DNA of 64,000 nucleotides from Atopsyche davidsoni (Eukaryota; Arthropoda; Insecta; Trichoptera; Hydrobiosidae): positions 12,679,501-12,743,500 of the forward strand of contig JAILWY010000016.1 of NCBI GenBank assembly GCA_022113835.1, read 5' to 3'. The notes under the pieces were generated by a model, which was not told the origin of the DNA, did no database searches, and saw only the letters and a list, made by a program, of their open reading frames with translations. Below, in pieces: positions 60,101-64,000 of this stretch. Every line of letters begins with the position of its first letter. The first letter of the stretch is position 1. The translations under genes and the position numbers were made by a program.

Positions 60101-62172
60101 ATAAATAAGAATTGTAAGGATACCGGGTCTACTTGAATCATATTTATGTAGTTATTATACAATATTTACGACTAAACCTTTATAAAACTAAAGGAAAAAT
60201 CTGCGTATGACTAGGCAGTAATTTTAATACTATGGTTTACCTGGACATACCTGCAAAAGGATTTTACGGATCCTAATAATATTCTTGGATATATTTTTAG
60301 AACGTATTATACCATGGAAGTTAAAGCATCCTGAATAGAGTAATAAATATTTGGATTGTGCCTGTCTAAGTAGTTTAACAGCGGCAGTACAACTATATAC
60401 AACTCCAGAGCTGTAACAAGTGATTTATCAGTACAATTTATTTATAACCAATTTGTCTCCTTACGAAAGCCTGGCACATACACAATGTATTGAAAATTAT
60501 TAGAGGCGGCCTCCAGCATATTAAGTACAATTACTAGTGATGGGTCCTATCGAATATGAGTAGTCAAATAATCGATTAATCTAATCAAATCAAAATTTTA
60601 AGTATTGTTGCAGGCATCATACATTTCTAACCCAATAATTTTATTCCATCTAACATTAAAATAAGGTATCGTAATTTGATTAATCGGTTCATGATGATAA
60701 GTAGAATAAATAATGAATACATCGATTGTAGTTATCATTAACATAAATAAATAATTACATTTAACATTGAAATAGAGTTCCAAGATAAAATAATTCGATT
60801 AATCGAATGGACACTTAAAATTTAGTCGATTATTAAAAAAAGATCGATCATGACCATCACTAGCACGCGAACCATTCGTCGGGCATGAAGAAAACCGCGA
60901 TAAGTGGATTCTCCGACGACGGTTTTATTATTGGATAAAAAAATATTCGGCTTGTATCCTTTTATATGTGGAGCGAATGATCAGAAAATCGAAAATGTGA
61001 GGCTTCAATATACTTGCAAACGAAAGGAGCGGGGAAGCTTCAAGCAGCCTACACACCCAGCGATCCAACCGACAAACGAACGGTTATTAGTCAATAAGGT
61101 CGTGTCACTGTGTGTGTAGGCAGCTTTATGGGCTGTAAAGTCGGAGAAGTAATCTGACGCGTGTTTTCGTGGCTGTGCTGATATACTGACCTTAAAAAGT
61201 TCAAACAAAGTCAAACAGGTGATTTGGGTTGAGTCAATAGATTTTTATTACGAAAATTGTCAGAATCAGTTATATGAACATCTAGAAATTTGTAAACGGC
61301 GAAGTTGCTTGAAGATGTTTATTTTTAGGACAGCAAATATGGGCCAAATGGCTGGGAGATTACGATTACTTTTGTTTGTAAGCACTGTCAAAAAAATTGT
61401 ACGCTAGTAAAAATTTATTGTAAAAGTTAGAACGGTTTTCTTGATTGAGAACTATAAAAAGAAGTAGATACTGAGTGGATATTTTTATAATTTAAAGTGT
61501 TATTAAAATTAATTCATACCCTATATTATATAGGTTTTATAGTTCGGTGATACTTTGTCAACTTCCACTAATTACCACTTATATTTAGTATAAGCCTAGG
61601 CTACTTAGTTTGTTATATTCTTACCTCTGGCATACATGCTGGCATCCCTCAGATAACTCTCAAAGGACTCTTCTTCGTTCCCGTTCAGCTCCCGGACGAA
61701 CTTCAGCAGACCAGCCTTCCGCAGCCCATATTCTAAGTTTTTTCCTAAAAACATTACAACCATTTGTAAATGTTAGATAACACCCATGGAATAAAAAAAA
61801 GGTATCTCAGAACCTAATCATTTAAAATTTCAAATATAATTTTACTTTACGAGACGAGACTACGATGTCAGTAAATCGCAGCTTAAAGACGTCATAGATA
61901 GTTATTATTATTATTTTTTTATAGCTGTGGAACCTTTACGCCTAAAAATGAGGTATGATAAGATCATGAAGTCATTGAATCATTGTTTTCGGAGCCGGAA
62001 CCGGGGGATGCTTACCGACGGTGAGGGAGAAGAGGTCGGACCTGTCCAGCAAAAGAGCCACGTGCTTCCAGCCAAACTGCCGGAAGACGCTGGAGAAGAC
62101 CAGCTTCAGCCGGCACTGGCAGTACGACATCCTGGTAAGGGTGGGATACTTGCTCTTGTCCTTGAACATGCT
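48127..62172 (-). CDS. Gyc32E: Receptor-type guanylate cyclase (Gyc32E-like), N-terminus missing
   Basis: Single-pass receptor making cGMP from GTP. Seventeen exons in transcript order: 62172-62016, 61744-61625, 59902-59793, 54216-54028, 52832-52697, 52461-52228, 51702-51618, 51504-51387, 51223-51053, 50810-50634, 50526-50367, 50176-50018, 49879-49711, 49524-49378, 49281-49089, 49002-48729, 48374-48127; 948 codons, all phases close. Counting from the first visible residue: ligand-binding domain 1-315 ([34 protein letters not shown]); membrane segment about 318-343; kinase-homology domain about 400-650; dimerisation coiled coil 662-710; cyclase about 715-900. The cyclase has metal-binding [23 protein letters not shown] with the guanine-selecting Glu, and the matching Cys in [18 protein letters not shown]. 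The kinase-homology domain reads HGKLRSYNC and SNFG where kinases have HRD and DFG, so it is a pseudokinase, as in all receptor cyclases. The 51387 donor (GAT|GTACTT) is weak. The Gyc32E name rests on recalled motifs. Confidence 0.9.
54229..54570. repeat. 159-bp tandem repeat, 2.1 copies, abutting an exon
   Basis: The phrase GAGTCAACCAGCCACCG starts at 54233 and 54392; TAGTCAACCAGCTACCG at 54550 begins a third partial copy. Between them, shared blocks include GCAGAGGGTGCAGCACC, TTAGAATATTCA and AAGGGGCAGGACCATACAAA. Period is 159 and 158 bp. The first unit starts only 12 bp outside the exon ending at 54216, within the intron and covering the region where the branch point of that acceptor should lie. 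Confidence 0.85.
54660..54863. mobile_element. hAT-type miniature element (MITE)
   Basis: 204 bp bounded by terminal inverted repeats: left CAGGGGTGGCCAAA, right end (reverse-complemented) CAGGGGTAGCCAAA, 13 of 14 matching, the form typical of hAT elements. The flanking octamers GTATGGAC (54652-54659) and ATATAAAC (54864-54871) agree at 5 of 8 positions, and all three differences are G against A, fitting an aged 8-bp duplication. No transposase sequence inside. It lies in the large intron of the guanylate cyclase gene. Confidence 0.75.
58586..58633. repeat. Perfect palindrome 1 (22-bp arms, TACT loop)
   Basis: Arm 58586-58607 (GAATATTATTGAATTGAATT then GG), loop TACT 58608-58611, arm 58612-58633. 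All 22 positions pair. Confidence 0.95.
58634..58693. repeat. Perfect palindrome 2 (28-bp arms, TACT loop)
   Basis: Arm 58634-58661 (starting AACATATTTTAAAAATATTT), loop TACT 58662-58665, arm 58666-58693. All 28 positions pair. It starts at the very next base after palindrome 1. Confidence 0.95.
59142..59168. repeat. AT microsatellite
   Basis: About 12 consecutive AT units in the guanylate cyclase intron. Confidence 0.85.
59355..59766 (+). mobile_element. pogo/Tigger-type miniature element with transposase 3' end
   Basis: 412 bp starting CAGTAATACCCAGCTTTACG and ending AAGCGGGGTATTACTG; the terminal inverted repeats pair with few mismatches and are flanked by TA on both sides (59353-59354, 59767-59768), the target used by Tc1/mariner-pogo elements. 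The motif ACGCGAATTTC recurs in both subterminal parts. Inside, frame +, 59536-59595 encodes [19 protein letters not shown] and a stop, preceded in frame by [11 protein letters not shown] (59503-59535). This looks like the extreme C-terminus of a pogo-family transposase. QKTIDVFF fits the PCNA-interacting QxxIxxFF box known from pogo transposase. An in-frame stop at 59479 shows that the upstream coding part is gone or broken. The element ends 26 bp from a guanylate cyclase exon. Confidence 0.85.
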
Positions 62173-64000
62173 CTGCAGAGGAAAGAAAATGACTTAAAAA
62201 TAACTTTAAATTAAAAAATAAAATAATTTAGCCATAGGAGCAAATAAAACTATAAAGTTGTATTCGCTTGGAAAACTACACACACACAAATAATTTGATT
62301 TTCTTCAAAGAGTTTCTACGAAAACACACAAAATAAAATTAATACTTGTAATACGTTACAGAAGCTCGGTGGTATTTCGAAGATATTTGGAAATATATCT
62401 TTTTTACCTTTTTCAGGAATAGCTTCAAGAGTCCTATCATATTTCTGGAATGTGACTTTCGATTGTACGGCGTACGGACTTTCATCTTTATTCCCATCTT
62501 TTCACCTTCACAAGAGATGATATTAAATTATTATGTACATAAAAAGTACACATAAGGAAAACGTAATCCGCGGAGATATTCACACACATATAATATATTT
62601 CTGATTTTTTCTTTGTGTCCACGACAAAATCGTGGATAGAGCATGACATATAAAATTATATCGTATGACATTTAAATATTAGATATTACTATTGCGGAAA
62701 AGAGGTAATATTGATAATTCGTATAACAGAAGTTCAATAAATTCTATATATTTATATACAGGGTGCGCCATATTTTATGTCGGTGTGTGAATAATAAATA
62801 TCTTTAAAAAAAAAGCAACCGATTTTTATATATGAGGTACTTTTTACTTAATTTGGCCCTTTAAAATTTATTTGAACTAATTTTTGAATACAGCATCAAT
62901 CAAGCGGCCGCCTATATATATGTAACTTATTCTTTGGGTGCCTCTCCTTAGAAGAGGTTGGCGACCATCTAACATTTGCTGAGCTAGTTAGTTCATGGTT
63001 TTCTTAGGTATCTTTTCTTTATAAAGCTCTGGCGTTTAGATCTGATACTCCTTCTGCAGCAAACTACATAAAGAATACCAGGAGGTACTTCCAGAGCACA
63101 TCCCTCCACAATCATTCTAAGTCCACAAACGCTCAGGGTACAGAATACATGTATGTGTATAAATAAATACACACATAATTTTTATTATTTTTTCTTATAT
63201 ACATAACCCTCTTTTTGACACAAAAGCAGGCAAGTATACATAGTATTAGATTTATATGAATTACAAAATAAAAGTATTTCAAAGCTAGCACGTGTTTTCA
63301 AAGCGTGGCTGTAGACAACGAGGCAATTTCACAAAATGAGTTAACAATAATAAGACCAACCTTATCAGTAGTCGTGTATGCGCAGGGATACGTGTTTAAT
63401 GGCCTCTAAACCCTTGTAGTGTAAATTTTCGGAAATCTATTTTCCAAGTAGTTTTTTTTTTATCATAATATATATAAAAACATAAAGATAAGATCAACTC
63501 TCGTAGATCTCCACTTGCATCTATCATCATGCACCCTCACAGGTCAGAATTGCTGCCTGCGAATGTCAATTCATCCCTTCAGCACAATTTCCATTGAATA
63601 ATTATTATTTGACTCACCACTGCACGAGATCCTATCGCGACTTGTATGGATTTGTTTGTGTGTTTTGTTTGCGTTTCAGAAAGGAAAAATTGCCTTTGAT
63701 TAAAGATATAAGCGCTTTTGAAGGTTTTTTTTTAATATAAACTTGTGTATACATTTACTGGCGATATTTTCAAGGCTTCTTTTTCAATTTATTCTGAAAC
63801 GATTGGCCTTTCATTTAAATATTCTTTATTGATATCTGCGCATTTAAATCACCGTGACTTTTTATGTAAGCTGGCTCCAGAGGTAGCTTGTAATAGGATT
63901 TGTTACGTTCTGATTGCCTTATTTGTGTTATTTTTCTCAAATCATACAAAAATTAAATAACATACTTTTAAAAAGCAATTTTGAGGTCATATTATTTTTA
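62173..64000. other. Right edge: probable intron of the guanylate cyclase gene
   Basis: The N-terminal exons of the cyclase (signal peptide and first lobe of the ligand-binding domain) should lie to the right, but none could be supported up to 64000. Apart from the dispersed repeat (62932-63143), only AT-rich sequence is seen. Confidence 0.5.
62932..63143 (+). repeat. Dispersed repeat, long copy 2
   Basis: Inverted relative to 22424-22709. Blocks on this strand: GTGCCTCTCC, GAGGTTGGCGACCAT, AAAGCTCTGGCGTTTAGATC, TGATACTCCTTC, GAGCACATCCCTCCACAATC, ACGCTCAGGGTACA. It sits upstream of the first guanylate cyclase exon found. Confidence 0.75.

Noticed and set aside
62409..62505. Possible extra minus-strand exon of the guanylate cyclase
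   Set aside because: Open in more than one frame and ends at a GTAAAA donor, but the translation (for example SKVTFQKYDRTLEAIPEK) does not resemble the ligand-binding domain expected before [12 protein letters not shown].
62759..62785. ACAGGGTGCGCCATATTTTA, resembling ends of some mobile elements
   Set aside because: No matching opposite terminus or flanking duplication could be found nearby.

Overview
The window reads as genomic DNA of an insect, most likely a moth or butterfly (Lepidoptera). The base composition is AT-rich, the genes are split by short GT-AG introns, there is an insect-type 7tm_6 odorant receptor and a Gyc32E-type receptor guanylate cyclase, and relics of RTE, pogo, hAT and LTR elements are scattered through it. 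The order assignment is inference; insect origin is well supported. There is no prokaryotic operon structure and no CRISPR array.

Layout. 1-10267 is almost gene-free. The only coding part recognised is one CpG-rich first exon of a ZSWIM4/5/6-type gene (minus, 5888-6302), whose remaining exons are not visible. 10268-13261 (+) is a complete five-exon odorant receptor, followed by a solo LTR with target-site duplication (13969-14294). 14724-16163 (+) is almondex/TM2D3 in four exons. It converges on an intronless Ku70 (minus, 16552-18315). A 7.6 kb non-coding stretch follows. 25941-28298 (+) is UDP-glucose 4-epimerase (seven coding exons). 29039-31472 (minus, six exons) is METTL4, head-to-head with the C1orf43 homologue (+, 31962-34391, five exons). 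38291-45389 (+, 18 exons) is condensin subunit SMC2. 48127-62172 (minus) is the 3' part of a receptor guanylate cyclase (17 exons seen, 948 codons); its N-terminal exons lie outside the window or were not found. For all genes the exon lengths and phases were checked by hand and close to an open frame.

The genes do not form a pathway. They are ordinary neighbours serving chemosensation, Notch-related membrane biology, DNA end joining, galactose metabolism, nucleic-acid methylation, chromosome condensation and cGMP signalling.

No new multi-gene system was found. The most unusual signals are non-coding: two abutting perfect palindromes with the same TACT loop (58586-58693); a 412-bp pogo-type element 26 bp from a splice donor that still encodes a PCNA-binding-like C-terminus (59355-59766); a 159-bp tandem duplication ending at an exon border (54229-54570); a dispersed repeat present in inverted copies 40 kb apart; and several copies of a hairpin-plus-GAAAC motif resembling a hammerhead-ribozyme core.
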